From the NCBI RefSeq assembly GCF_016735675.1, contig NZ_JAERSG010000001.1, positions 682,001 through 746,000 of the forward strand: a DNA stretch of 64,000 bases. The letters are read 5' to 3'. Below are positions 17,525-24,813 of the stretch, in pieces (position 1 is the stretch's first letter; each line of letters opens with the position of its first letter). The translations under genes and the position numbers were made by a program. Under the pieces are notes generated by a model, which saw only the letters and a program-made list of their open reading frames with translations, was not told where the DNA came from and did not search any database. Origin of the DNA: Nocardioides baculatus (lineage in GTDB: Bacteria > Actinomycetota > Actinomycetes > Propionibacteriales > Nocardioidaceae).

Positions 17525-18447
17525 GGGCTCCAGCCTAGGAGGACGCACAGACAGCCGGCGACGACGGCGACCAGCCCGGCGACGGCCGCCCACGCCGGCC
17601 AGTCGACCTCGCCCCCGGGCGTACGACGTCCGCGCGGCGGCGGGCCGAGCCGGTCGGGCACCGGTGGACCAGCGGCGTCGGGCACCGGCAGCCGGCGGAG
17701 CAGCCGCAGCGCCGCGTCGGCCGTGGCGAGCCGCTGCTCGGGGTCGGCGACCAGCAGCCGCTCCACCAGGGGCCGGAGCGGGTGCGAGGGAATGGTGCCC
17801 TGCCGGGCCGGCGGCAGCCCGGTGACCATCTCGAGCACGACGCGGCCGACGGCGTACAGGTCCTGGGTCGGCTCGGGCGGCGCACCCCGCGCCTGCTCGG
17901 GGGCCATGTAGCCGTCGGTGCCGATCGCGCCCGGGACCGTGGTGAAGCGGCGGTCCGCGATCGGGGCGGCGACGCCGAAGTCGCCGAGCCGCAGGTGCGG
18001 GGGACCGTCGCCGGTCGCCTCGAGCAGCAGGTTGGCCGGCTTGACGTCGCGGTGCACGAGGCCGGCGCCGTGCACCGCCGACAGGCCCAGGAGGAGCTGC
18101 TCGCACATCAGCCCGACGGTGCCGGCGTCGAGCGAGCCGTGCTCGCGCAGCAGGTCGGCGACCGAGCCGCCCGGCACCAGCTCCATCGCCAGCACCACCA
18201 GGTCGTCCTCGGCGGCCCAGCCGTGCGGTGCGACGACGTGCGGGTGCCGGATCCGCACCGCCTGCTCGCGCACGAACCGGGCGAGCAGGGCCGAGCTGTG
18301 CTGGCCCAGGACCTTGAGGGCGACGTGGCGCCGGGTCCGCTCGTCCCACGCCCGCCACACCGACCCCATGCCACCCGACCCGACCTGGTCGAGCAGGACG
18401 TAGCGCCCCGCGACCACGGCGGGCCGGGACCGGACGGGAGCGACCAC
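17521..18447 (-). CDS. Membrane Ser/Thr protein kinase (PknB-like, no sensor domain)
   Basis: A 308-residue Hanks-type kinase from GTG 18447. It has a glycine loop GSGGMGSV, catalytic Lys in [18 protein letters not shown] in LGDFGVA, and an APE-like MAPEQA. A proline-rich linker and one C-terminal membrane helix ([20 protein letters not shown]) follow, leaving only a few outside residues and so no PASTA or sensor domain. TAGCGT lies 6 nt before the start, suggesting a leaderless mRNA. Coupling to nfo by a 4-nt overlap is notable. Unlike the pseudokinase at the window start, all catalytic residues are intact. Confidence 0.9.
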   Translation of the reverse strand: MVAPVRSRPAVVAGRYVLLDQVGSGGMGSVWRAWDERTRRHVALKVLGQHSSALLARFVREQAVRIRHPHVVAPHGWAAEDDLVVLAMELVPGGSVADLLREHGSLDAGTVGLMCEQLLLGLSAVHGAGLVHRDVKPANLLLEATGDGPPHLRLGDFGVAAPIADRRFTTVPGAIGTDGYMAPEQARGAPPEPTQDLYAVGRVVLEMVTGLPPARQGTIPSHPLRPLVERLLVADPEQRLATADAALRLLRRLPVPDAAGPPVPDRLGPPPRGRRTPGGEVDWPAWAAVAGLVAVVAGCLCVLLGWSP

Positions 18448-18535
18448 CCCGCGACGCTAGCCCGATCCCCGGACCCGGCGCAGCGGTCCTCCACAGGCGG
18501 CGTACGACGATTCCAGCAGGCCCCGGAGCCGCTGG

Positions 18536-18668
18536 TAGTCTTCCCCGGTTGCCTTCGGGCGACAGCACCAACGCGGCACCACGACCCACGTCGTACGCCG
18601 TGAACGCACAGTCCCTCCTGCCACGGAAAGCCCGTGGCCGCTCTAGCCCAGAGGAGGTGGAGACCGCT
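18536..18668 (+). promoter_or_regulatory. Promoter and leader of the rpsF operon
   Basis: A TAGTCT hexamer at 18536-18541 would start transcription near 18548, leaving a 120-nt leader. The leader carries a CCACGG/CCGTGG hairpin (18621-18637) and ends with AGGAGGTGG ahead of the rpsF ATG. S6:S18 autoregulatory leaders are known in front of rpsF in many bacteria; I could not confirm the conserved core here. Confidence 0.45.
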
Positions 18669-18959
18669 ATGCGTGCCTATGAAGTGATGGTCATCCTCGA
18701 CCCGAGTCTCGACGAGCGCACCATCGAGCCGTCGCTCGACAAGTACCTCAACGTGATCCGCAAGGACGGCGGCTCGGTCGAGTCCGTCGACGTGTGGGGT
18801 CGTCGCCGGATGGCGTACGAGATCAAGAAGAACGCCGAGGGCATCTACGCCGTCGTCAACCTGACGGCCGAGCCCGCGACGGTCAAGGAGTTCGACCGCC
18901 AGCTCACGCTGAACGAGTCGATCCTGCGCACGAAGGTCATGCGTCCCGACGCTCACTGA
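18669..18959 (+). CDS. rpsF: 30S ribosomal protein S6
   Basis: 96 residues, the usual actinobacterial length, with [16 protein letters not shown] at the N terminus and [13 protein letters not shown] and EGIYAVVNL in the core. S6 pairs with S18 on the small-subunit platform. ATG 18669 is preceded by AGGAGGTGG; the in-frame upstream extension from 18549 is leader sequence. First gene of the rpsF-ssb-rpsR-rplI operon. Confidence 0.98.
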   Translation: MRAYEVMVILDPSLDERTIEPSLDKYLNVIRKDGGSVESVDVWGRRRMAYEIKKNAEGIYAVVNLTAEPATVKEFDRQLTLNESILRTKVMRPDAH

Positions 18960-19072
18960 TCGCCCTCACCGGCATCTGTGGATAGACCCTTCCGGCTGTC
19001 GGTGAGTGCCTGTTTGATGGGCGCATCACCGGGAGCACCCCGGATCAGCACCACATTCTGAGGAGACCTGGC

Positions 19073-19681
19073 ATGGCAGGCGAGACCACGATCACCGTCA
19101 TCGGCAACCTCGTCGACGACCCGGAGCTGCGGTTCACCCCCTCGGGGGCACCCGTGGCCAACTTCCGGATCGCGTCGACGCCGCGCACCTTCGACCGCCA
19201 GACCAACGAGTGGAAGGACGGCGACACGCTGTTCCTCTCCTGCGCGGTGTGGCGACAGGCCGCGGAGAACGTTGCCGAGTCCCTCCAGCGGGGCATGCGC
19301 GTGATCGTCCAGGGTCGCCTCAAGTCCAGGCAGTACGAGACCCGCGAGGGTGAGAAGCGCACCGTCTTCGAGATCGACGTCGAGGAGGTCGGCCCGTCGC
19401 TGCGCTCCGCATCGGCCAAGGTCACCAAGACGCAGCGGTCCGGCGGCGGTGGCGGCTACTCCGGTGGCAGCGGCTACTCGGGCGGCGGCGGTGGCGGTCA
19501 GTCCGCGACCGGCGACGACCCGTGGGCCAGCCCGGCTCCCTCTCAGGGTGGCGGCAACCAGGGCGGCTGGGGCGGTCAGTCCCCGAGCCAGGGTGGCCAG
19601 GCGGGCGCCCCGTCCGCACCGCCCAACGACCCGTGGGCCACGCCCGGGGTCAACGGCGGCAACGACGAGCCGCCCTTCTGA
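19073..19681 (+). CDS. ssb: Single-stranded DNA-binding protein
   Basis: 202 residues. The N-terminal OB fold starts [20 protein letters not shown] and contains the typical core around [26 protein letters not shown]. Residues from about 120 form a Gly/Ser/Gln-rich disordered linker. The acidic tip ends DEPPF, the actinobacterial form of the DDDIPF protein-interaction tail. It binds ssDNA in replication and repair and sits between the S6 and S18 genes as usual. The 113-nt gap before it holds CTCACCG/CGGTGAG arms and one DnaA-box-like TGTGGATAG (18977-18985). Confidence 0.98.
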   Translation: MAGETTITVIGNLVDDPELRFTPSGAPVANFRIASTPRTFDRQTNEWKDGDTLFLSCAVWRQAAENVAESLQRGMRVIVQGRLKSRQYETREGEKRTVFEIDVEEVGPSLRSASAKVTKTQRSGGGGGYSGGSGYSGGGGGGQSATGDDPWASPAPSQGGGNQGGWGGQSPSQGGQAGAPSAPPNDPWATPGVNGGNDEPPF

Positions 19682-19765
19682 TCCTGATCCGGATCATCTG
19701 AACAACACACCACCATTCCGTCCCTGATTGCCTCAGGGCCGGGCTCACTGAAAGGGAGCACCACA

Positions 19766-20002
19766 ATGGCCAAGGCAATTCTGCGCAAGCCCAAGAAGAA
19801 GGTTTGCCAGTTCTGCAAGGAGAAGGCGACCGGTGTCGACTACAAGGACACCACGCTCCTCCGCAAGTTCATCTCCGACCGTGGCAAGATCCGCGCCCGT
19901 CGCGTGACCGGCAACTGCGTCCAGCACCAGCGCGACGTGGCCATCGCCGTCAAGAACGCGCGCGAGCTGGCTCTGCTGCCCTACACGTCCACCGGTCGCT
20001 GA
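19766..20002 (+). CDS. rpsR: 30S ribosomal protein S18, zinc-binding (C+) form
   Basis: 78 residues. It has CQFC near the N terminus plus TGNCVQHQ, a Cys/His set of the zinc-binding C+ type. Many actinobacteria also encode a zinc-free (C-) paralogue, repressed by Zur, elsewhere; this operon copy is the zinc form. The start has AAGGGAG upstream. The gap after ssb contains the GATCCGGATC palindrome but no gene. Confidence 0.97.
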   Translation: MAKAILRKPKKKVCQFCKEKATGVDYKDTTLLRKFISDRGKIRARRVTGNCVQHQRDVAIAVKNARELALLPYTSTGR

Positions 20003-20016
20003 GAGGAGCACGAGAC

Positions 20017-20463
20017 ATGAAGCTCATCCTGACGCAGGAGGTCGACGGCCTCGGCGCCCCCGGCGACGTGGTCGAGGTCAAGGACGGCTACGGCCGCAAC
20101 TACCTCGTCCCCCGTGGCCTCGGCATCAAGTGGAGCCGCGGCGGCGAGAAGACCATCGAGTCCATCAAGACCGCCCGCACCGCCCGTGCGGCGCGCGACG
20201 AGGACCACGCCACCGAGATCAAGACCAAGCTCGAGGCGAGCCCGGTCATGGTCAAGGTCCGTGCCGGCGAGGGCGGTCGCCTGTTCGGCGCCGTCACCAC
20301 CTCGGAGATCGCCGACGCGATCGCCGAGGTCTCGGGCGAGAAGGTCGACCGTCGCACGATCGTCGTGGTCAACCCGATCAAGACGCTCGGCTCGCACTCG
20401 GTGTCGGTCAAGCTGCACGACGAGGTGTCCGCCACGGTGGCCCTCAACGTCGTCCCCGCCTGA
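20017..20463 (+). CDS. rplI: 50S ribosomal protein L9
   Basis: 148 residues, standard length. The N-terminal domain is [20 protein letters not shown] with [11 protein letters not shown]; a long helix (about 45-75) connects to the C-terminal domain with [16 protein letters not shown] 20017 has GAGAGGAG upstream, 14 nt after rpsR. Last gene of the operon; a terminator hairpin follows. Confidence 0.98.
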   Translation: MKLILTQEVDGLGAPGDVVEVKDGYGRNYLVPRGLGIKWSRGGEKTIESIKTARTARAARDEDHATEIKTKLEASPVMVKVRAGEGGRLFGAVTTSEIADAIAEVSGEKVDRRTIVVVNPIKTLGSHSVSVKLHDEVSATVALNVVPA

Positions 20464-20486
20464 TCGGTCCACGCGACACCCGCACC

Positions 20487-20534
20487 ACGACGCACGGCCC
20501 GCTGTCTCCTCGGAGGCGGCGGGCCGTTCGTCGT
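20487..20534. terminator. Terminator after rplI
   Basis: GGCCCGC and GCGGGCC arms, extended outward by ACGACG/CGTCGT, form a strong stem 24 nt after the rplI stop and before the convergent lipoprotein gene. Confidence 0.75.
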
Positions 20535-20558
20535 CTCTCCACCCCGAAGTGCGCCGCG

Positions 20559-20969
20559 CTACTGGGTGGGGCGCTCGCAGAGGAACGGCGGGCCGGAGCC
20601 GCCGGAGTGGTACTCGTAGGTCGTGTCGTCCACCTGCAGCGTGATCCGCGAGCCGTCGACCATCGACATCGTGTAGCTCATCCCCTTCTTCGCGCAGCCC
20701 TTGCTGCCGTCGCTCCAGGTCACCTCCTGGACGTCGAGCACCTCCACCGCCTCGGCCTCGACGCCGAGCCTCGAGGCGAGGTCGTCGATCGCGGCGACCA
20801 CCACGGGTGAGTCCGCGCCGGGGACGGGCGCGGTCTCGCTGGTCGTCGGCTCGTCCACGGGGCTCTCCTCGGCGGTCTCGTCGGTCGGGGCGGGTGCCGC
20901 GTCCTCGCCGCAGCCGGTGAGCGCGAGGCCCAGCACGGCCGCCACGAGCCAGGTGCGTACGCCGTTCAC
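20559..20969 (-). CDS. Small lipoprotein of unknown function
   Basis: 136 residues from GTG 20969. The signal peptide ends in the lipobox LALTGC, giving a lipid-anchored Cys at about residue 20. A Thr/Glu/Pro-rich spacer is followed by a folded domain of about 85 residues with two later cysteines (SKGCAKKG and FLCERPTQ) that could form a disulfide. No family recognised. TAGGCT lies 7 nt before the start, so the mRNA is probably leaderless. The gene is in tandem behind the MATE gene. Confidence 0.75.
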   Translation of the reverse strand: MNGVRTWLVAAVLGLALTGCGEDAAPAPTDETAEESPVDEPTTSETAPVPGADSPVVVAAIDDLASRLGVEAEAVEVLDVQEVTWSDGSKGCAKKGMSYTMSMVDGSRITLQVDDTTYEYHSGGSGPPFLCERPTQ

Positions 20970-20986
20970 GTCCGCCAGCCTAGGGC

Positions 20987-22312
20987 TCAGCGGGTGACGG
21001 TCGCCCCGGTCACCATCCATGCGTCGCCGCGCGCCCGCCACGTGAGCAGCACCCCGCGCGCGCCCATGAAGACGACGGTCATCGCCACCCACACCATCAC
21101 CAGCCCGTGGGGGAGGGTGGCCGCCCAGAGCGCGGCCGGGGCGTACGCCGCCAGCACGACGAGGCCGGCCCAGGCGAGGAACGCCCCGTCGCCGGCGCCG
21201 ATGAGCACGCCGTCGAGCACGAAGACGACGCCGGCGAGCGGCTGCCCGACCGCGGCCACGAGGAGCACCGGCACGAGCAGGTCCTGCACGGCCGGGTCGC
21301 TGGTGAAGAGCGCGCCGACGACGGGGGACACCGCCGCCAGGGCGAGCCCGGCGACGAGCCCGCTGCACCACCCCCACTGGATCATCCGCCTCGTCAGCCG
21401 ACGCGTGGTCTCGACGTCACCGCTGCCGAGCGAGCGACCGGTGAGCGCCTGCGCGGCGATCGCGATCGCGTCGAGGGCGAAGGCGAGGAAGGACCACAGG
21501 GTGATCGCGACCTGGTGGGTGGCGACGGTGACGTCGTCGCCGCCGGAGCCGACCCGGGTGACGGCGTACGTCCCGACGAGCAGGCAGGCACGCAGCGCGA
21601 GCGTGCGGATGACCAGGGCGACCGCGGCGTGCGCCGCGGCGCGGATGCCGGCGAGGTCGGGGGTCAACGGGGCGTCGTGCTCGCGGGAGGCGCGGACCAC
21701 GACCGCGACCAGCCAGGCCGCGGAGACGACCTGCGCGATGACCGAGCCGATCGCCGAGCCGGCGATGCCGAGGTCGAGGCCGTAGACGAGGAGCAGGTTG
21801 AGCGCGATGTTGAGGCCGTTGCCGACCACGGCGACCAGCAGCGGCGTACGCGTGTCCTGCAGGCCGCGGAGCACGCCGGTCGCCGCGAGCATGATCAGCA
21901 GCGGGGTGGTGCCGAGGAAGGCGATGGCCAGGTAGGTCTCGGCGTGACCGGCGACCTCCGTGCCGGTGCCGAAGGCGCCCACGAGCGCGGGCGTGCCCAG
22001 GATCCCGCCGACGGTCGCGATCGCGCCGATGATCACGGCCAGCCAGATGCCGTCGACGCCCTGGGCGAGCGCCGCGCGGAGGTCGCCCGCCCCGAGGTGG
22101 CGCGCGACGCTCGCCGTGGTGCCGTACGCGAGAAAGACGCAGAGCCCGACGACGGTCTGGAGGATCACCGCGGCGATGCCCAGGCCCGCGAGCTGCGGGG
22201 TGCCGAGGTGACCGACGATGGCGGCGTCCGAGAGCAGGAACAGCGGCTCGGCGACGAGGGCGAGGAAGGCGGGCACCGCGAGTCGCAGGATCTCGCGGTC
22301 GACGGCCTTCAC
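20987..22312 (-). CDS. MATE-family efflux transporter (DinF-like)
   Basis: 441 residues with about 12 membrane helices. The N terminus DREILRLAVPAFLALVAEPLFLLSDAAIVGHLG is the DinF-branch MATE signature, and the second half repeats the fold (ATHQVAITLWSFLAFALDAIAIAAQAL). MATE proteins expel drugs or metabolites using Na+ or H+. GTG 22312 has TAGGGT 7 nt upstream. I recall a MATE gene between rplI and dnaB in Streptomyces too, so this is a conserved neighbour. Substrate unknown. Confidence 0.9.
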   Translation of the reverse strand: MKAVDREILRLAVPAFLALVAEPLFLLSDAAIVGHLGTPQLAGLGIAAVILQTVVGLCVFLAYGTTASVARHLGAGDLRAALAQGVDGIWLAVIIGAIATVGGILGTPALVGAFGTGTEVAGHAETYLAIAFLGTTPLLIMLAATGVLRGLQDTRTPLLVAVVGNGLNIALNLLLVYGLDLGIAGSAIGSVIAQVVSAAWLVAVVVRASREHDAPLTPDLAGIRAAAHAAVALVIRTLALRACLLVGTYAVTRVGSGGDDVTVATHQVAITLWSFLAFALDAIAIAAQALTGRSLGSGDVETTRRLTRRMIQWGWCSGLVAGLALAAVSPVVGALFTSDPAVQDLLVPVLLVAAVGQPLAGVVFVLDGVLIGAGDGAFLAWAGLVVLAAYAPAALWAATLPHGLVMVWVAMTVVFMGARGVLLTWRARGDAWMVTGATVTR

Positions 22313-22789
22313 GCGTCCAACCCTAGGAACCCCCCGTCCTCCCCAGCGTGGCAGGCCCCACTAGTGGACGGGTCCGTGCGGCGTACATAGTCCTTTCGGA
22401 CTACCTGTGCATCGTCGTGTGGATGAGCGCCCCGTCACACCTGTCCGAGCCCGATGTCGACAAAGCAACAGGCAACATCCAGATGTCGGACAGGTGAACG
22501 ACCCCCGGAGCGAACTATTCTCCGTCCACAGGGTGTGCAGAACGTTTCCGCAGGTCAGATGCGTTCCCGCGGTCGATCCCGCAAGTTCTCCACAGCTCAC
22601 TCCACGGTGCGTCCACGGGCTCCCGCGTGTCGTCCACGCGAGTGCGCAGGTTGTCCACAAGCCCTGTGGAGAACCGGCTGTCCATGGGGCTCGCGAGCGC
22701 GTACGTTCGCCCGCGGCAAGGGCCACGCTCGGGATCCGTCGGCGCCATGACAGCACATCAGTGTCGGTGGTCGTCCCTAGCGTCGGACC
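22313..22789. promoter_or_regulatory. 477-nt divergent intergenic region with DnaA-box-like cluster
   Basis: No credible gene in this gap. It holds TAGTCC/GGACTA flanking TTTC (about 22388-22403), a perfect 11-nt inverted repeat (22438-22448 with 22486-22496), and several sites matching or close to the actinobacterial DnaA box TTGTCCACA: 22522-22530 (CCGTCCACA), 22586-22594 (TTCTCCACA), 22651-22659 (TTGTCCACA, exact) and 22665-22673 (TTCTCCACA on the minus strand). TAGCGT precedes the dnaB start by 6 nt. DnaA-linked control of dnaB, or a DnaA-titration site, is inferred. Confidence 0.6.
22438..22496. repeat. 11-nt perfect inverted repeat upstream of dnaB
   Basis: CACCTGTCCGA (22438-22448) and TCGGACAGGTG (22486-22496) flank a 37-nt interior. 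The loop itself contains GATGTCGAC and CAGATGTCG. It could be a regulator site or an RNA stem in a long dnaB leader. No known family recognised. Confidence 0.6.
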
Positions 22790-24232
22790 GTGGGCAGCGC
22801 GGCGAAGGGAGCATCGGTGAGCGTCACCTTCCAGGGTGGGTTCCAGGGGGACACCGACGAGGCGTGGGGCGACGGGCCCGCGGCCTACGAGCCCGGCGAG
22901 TCGCGCCGTTCGGCCGGCGACCGGACGCCTCCGCAGGACAACGCCGCGGAGCAGAGCGTGCTCGGCTCGATGCTGCTCTCCAAGGACGCGATCGCCGACG
23001 TGGTCGACGTGATCAAGGGTGTCGACTACTACCGTCCGGCCCACGAGATCATCCACGACGCGATCATCGACCTCTACGGCCGCGGCGAGCCGGCCGACCC
23101 GATCACCGTCGCGGCCGAGCTGGTCAAGCGCGGCGAGCTCCAGCGCATCGGTGGCGCCCCCTACCTCCACACCCTCTCGGCCAACGTGCCGATCGCGGCC
23201 AACGCCGGCTACTACGCCGAGATCGTGCGCGACAAGGCGATCCTGCGACGCCTGGTCGAGGCCGGCACCCGGATCGCCGCGCTGGGCTATGCCGGCGAGG
23301 GCGAGATCGACGACGTCGTCGACAACGCCCAGGCCGAGGTCTACAAGGTCACCGACCGCCGCGCGAGCGTCGACTACGCACCGCTGAGCGACATCATGAG
23401 CGGCGTCCTCGACGAGATCGAGATGATCGGCAACCGCGAGGCCGGCCTCTACGGCGTGCCCACCGGCTTCGCCGACCTCGACGACCTCACCAACGGCCTC
23501 CACTCCGGCCAGATGATCATCGTCGCGGCCCGCCCCGCCATGGGCAAGTCGACGCTCGCCCTCGACTTCTGCCGTGCCGCGTCGATCCACAACAACCTCA
23601 CCAGCTGCTTCTTCAGCCTCGAGATGACGCGCTCGGAGATCATGATGCGCCTGCTCTCCGCCGAGGCGAAGGTGCCGCTCAACCACATCCGCAACGGCAC
23701 GATGCGTGACGACGACTGGGAGAAGCTCGCGCGCAAGATGGGCCAGGTCTCCGGGGCGCCGATGTTCATCGACGACAGCCCCAACATGACGATGATGGAG
23801 ATCCGGGCCAAGGCCCGTCGCCTCAAGCAGCGCCACGACCTCAAGCTGATCGTCATCGACTACATGCAGCTGATGAGCTCGGGCAAGAAGGTCGAGTCCC
23901 GCCAGCTCGAGGTCTCGGAGTTCTCCCGCAACATCAAGCTCCTCGCCAAGGAGCTCGAGCTGCCGATCATCGCGCTCTCCCAGCTCAACCGTGGTCCCGA
24001 GCAGCGCGGCGACAAGCGCCCGATGATGAGCGACCTGCGTGAGTCCGGCTCCCTCGAGCAGGACGCCGACATGGTGATCCTGCTCCACCGCGACGACGTC
24101 TACGAGAAGGAGTCGACCCGCCCCGGCGAGGCCGACCTGATCGTGGCCAAGCACCGCAACGGCCCCACCCGCGACCTCACCGTCGCCTTCCAGGGCCACT
24201 ACTCCCGCTTCGTGGACATGGCCCAGGGCTGA
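22790..24232 (+). CDS. dnaB: Replicative DNA helicase DnaB
   Basis: 480 residues. The N-terminal DnaB domain starts near PPQDNAAEQSVLGSMLLS and is linked to the RecA-like C-terminal motor with Walker A in ARPAMGKST, Walker B in LKLIVIDYMQLM, and the LSQLNRGPEQR and DLRESGSLEQDAD motifs. It unwinds DNA at the replication fork. The reading frame is continuous at full normal length, so no intein is present, unlike M. tuberculosis dnaB. GTG 22790 is favoured by TAGCGT 6 nt upstream; GTG 22817 is the alternative and would remove nine residues. Confidence 0.97.
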   Translation: MGSAAKGASVSVTFQGGFQGDTDEAWGDGPAAYEPGESRRSAGDRTPPQDNAAEQSVLGSMLLSKDAIADVVDVIKGVDYYRPAHEIIHDAIIDLYGRGEPADPITVAAELVKRGELQRIGGAPYLHTLSANVPIAANAGYYAEIVRDKAILRRLVEAGTRIAALGYAGEGEIDDVVDNAQAEVYKVTDRRASVDYAPLSDIMSGVLDEIEMIGNREAGLYGVPTGFADLDDLTNGLHSGQMIIVAARPAMGKSTLALDFCRAASIHNNLTSCFFSLEMTRSEIMMRLLSAEAKVPLNHIRNGTMRDDDWEKLARKMGQVSGAPMFIDDSPNMTMMEIRAKARRLKQRHDLKLIVIDYMQLMSSGKKVESRQLEVSEFSRNIKLLAKELELPIIALSQLNRGPEQRGDKRPMMSDLRESGSLEQDADMVILLHRDDVYEKESTRPGEADLIVAKHRNGPTRDLTVAFQGHYSRFVDMAQG

Positions 24233-24244
24233 CGTTCGGACAGG

Positions 24245-24601
24245 TCAGCCCGGTCCGACCGGGTGGGCGAGGTCGTAGGCCCGCGAGACCTTCTGCGGCA
24301 CGACCATCCGCCAGGCGTCGACGACGAGCTCGCGGGCCTCGTCGGGTTCGAGCTCGGCGAGGGTGGCGTGCACCCAGTGGAAGCGCAGGTCCGACTCGCG
24401 GGGCAGCTGGAAGCGGGGGTCGCTCTCGACGAGCGCGACGCGCTCCTCCTTGGGGAACGCGAAGCCCATCACGGTCTCGTCGAGGGAGAAGGCGACGTAG
24501 ACGATCGACCCGACCCGGAACTTCAGGCGGCCCGCGACGTGCGCGACGTACGACCGCTCCAGCGTCTCGCCGAGCGGCAGGACGTCGTCGACGACCGCCA
24601 T
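24245..24601 (-). CDS. MmcQ/YjbR-family protein
   Basis: 118 residues with the YjbR double-wing fold pattern: GRLKFRVGSIVYVAFSLDETVMGFAFPKEERVALVE and FHWVHATLAELEPDEARELVVDAWRMV. These small DNA-binding-like proteins have no settled function. ATG 24601 has GGAAGGGAGGG-type purine upstream. Convergent with dnaB with 12 nt between stops. The 212 nt between this start and the next gene contain nothing else I can support. Confidence 0.8.
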   Translation of the reverse strand: MAVVDDVLPLGETLERSYVAHVAGRLKFRVGSIVYVAFSLDETVMGFAFPKEERVALVESDPRFQLPRESDLRFHWVHATLAELEPDEARELVVDAWRMVVPQKVSRAYDLAHPVGPG

Positions 24602-24813
24602 CGGGACCCTCCCTTCCCCAGCACCTCCGAGTATGCGCCGCATGCCCGCGAGGAGCGACAGGATTCTGTCGGCCGTATCGGTGGGCAGAACTGTGTTCGA
24701 CAACGTGAACTGAAGGGCGTACGGTCGGCACCGGTTGTGGCACGCGTCACAGCCGCGTCCCGCTCGAGTCCGCACACCGAGCCCCACCCGAATCGTCTTC
24801 GGAGGAGCCCGTC

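Noticed and set aside
22500..22700. Chromosomal origin (oriC)
   Set aside because: DnaA-box-like sites are present, but dnaA and dnaN are absent, the number of exact boxes is low and there is no AT-rich unwinding region. Treated as a regulatory or titration cluster.
22790..24232. Intein in dnaB
   Set aside because: Length (480 aa) and uninterrupted motor motifs show an intein-free protein.
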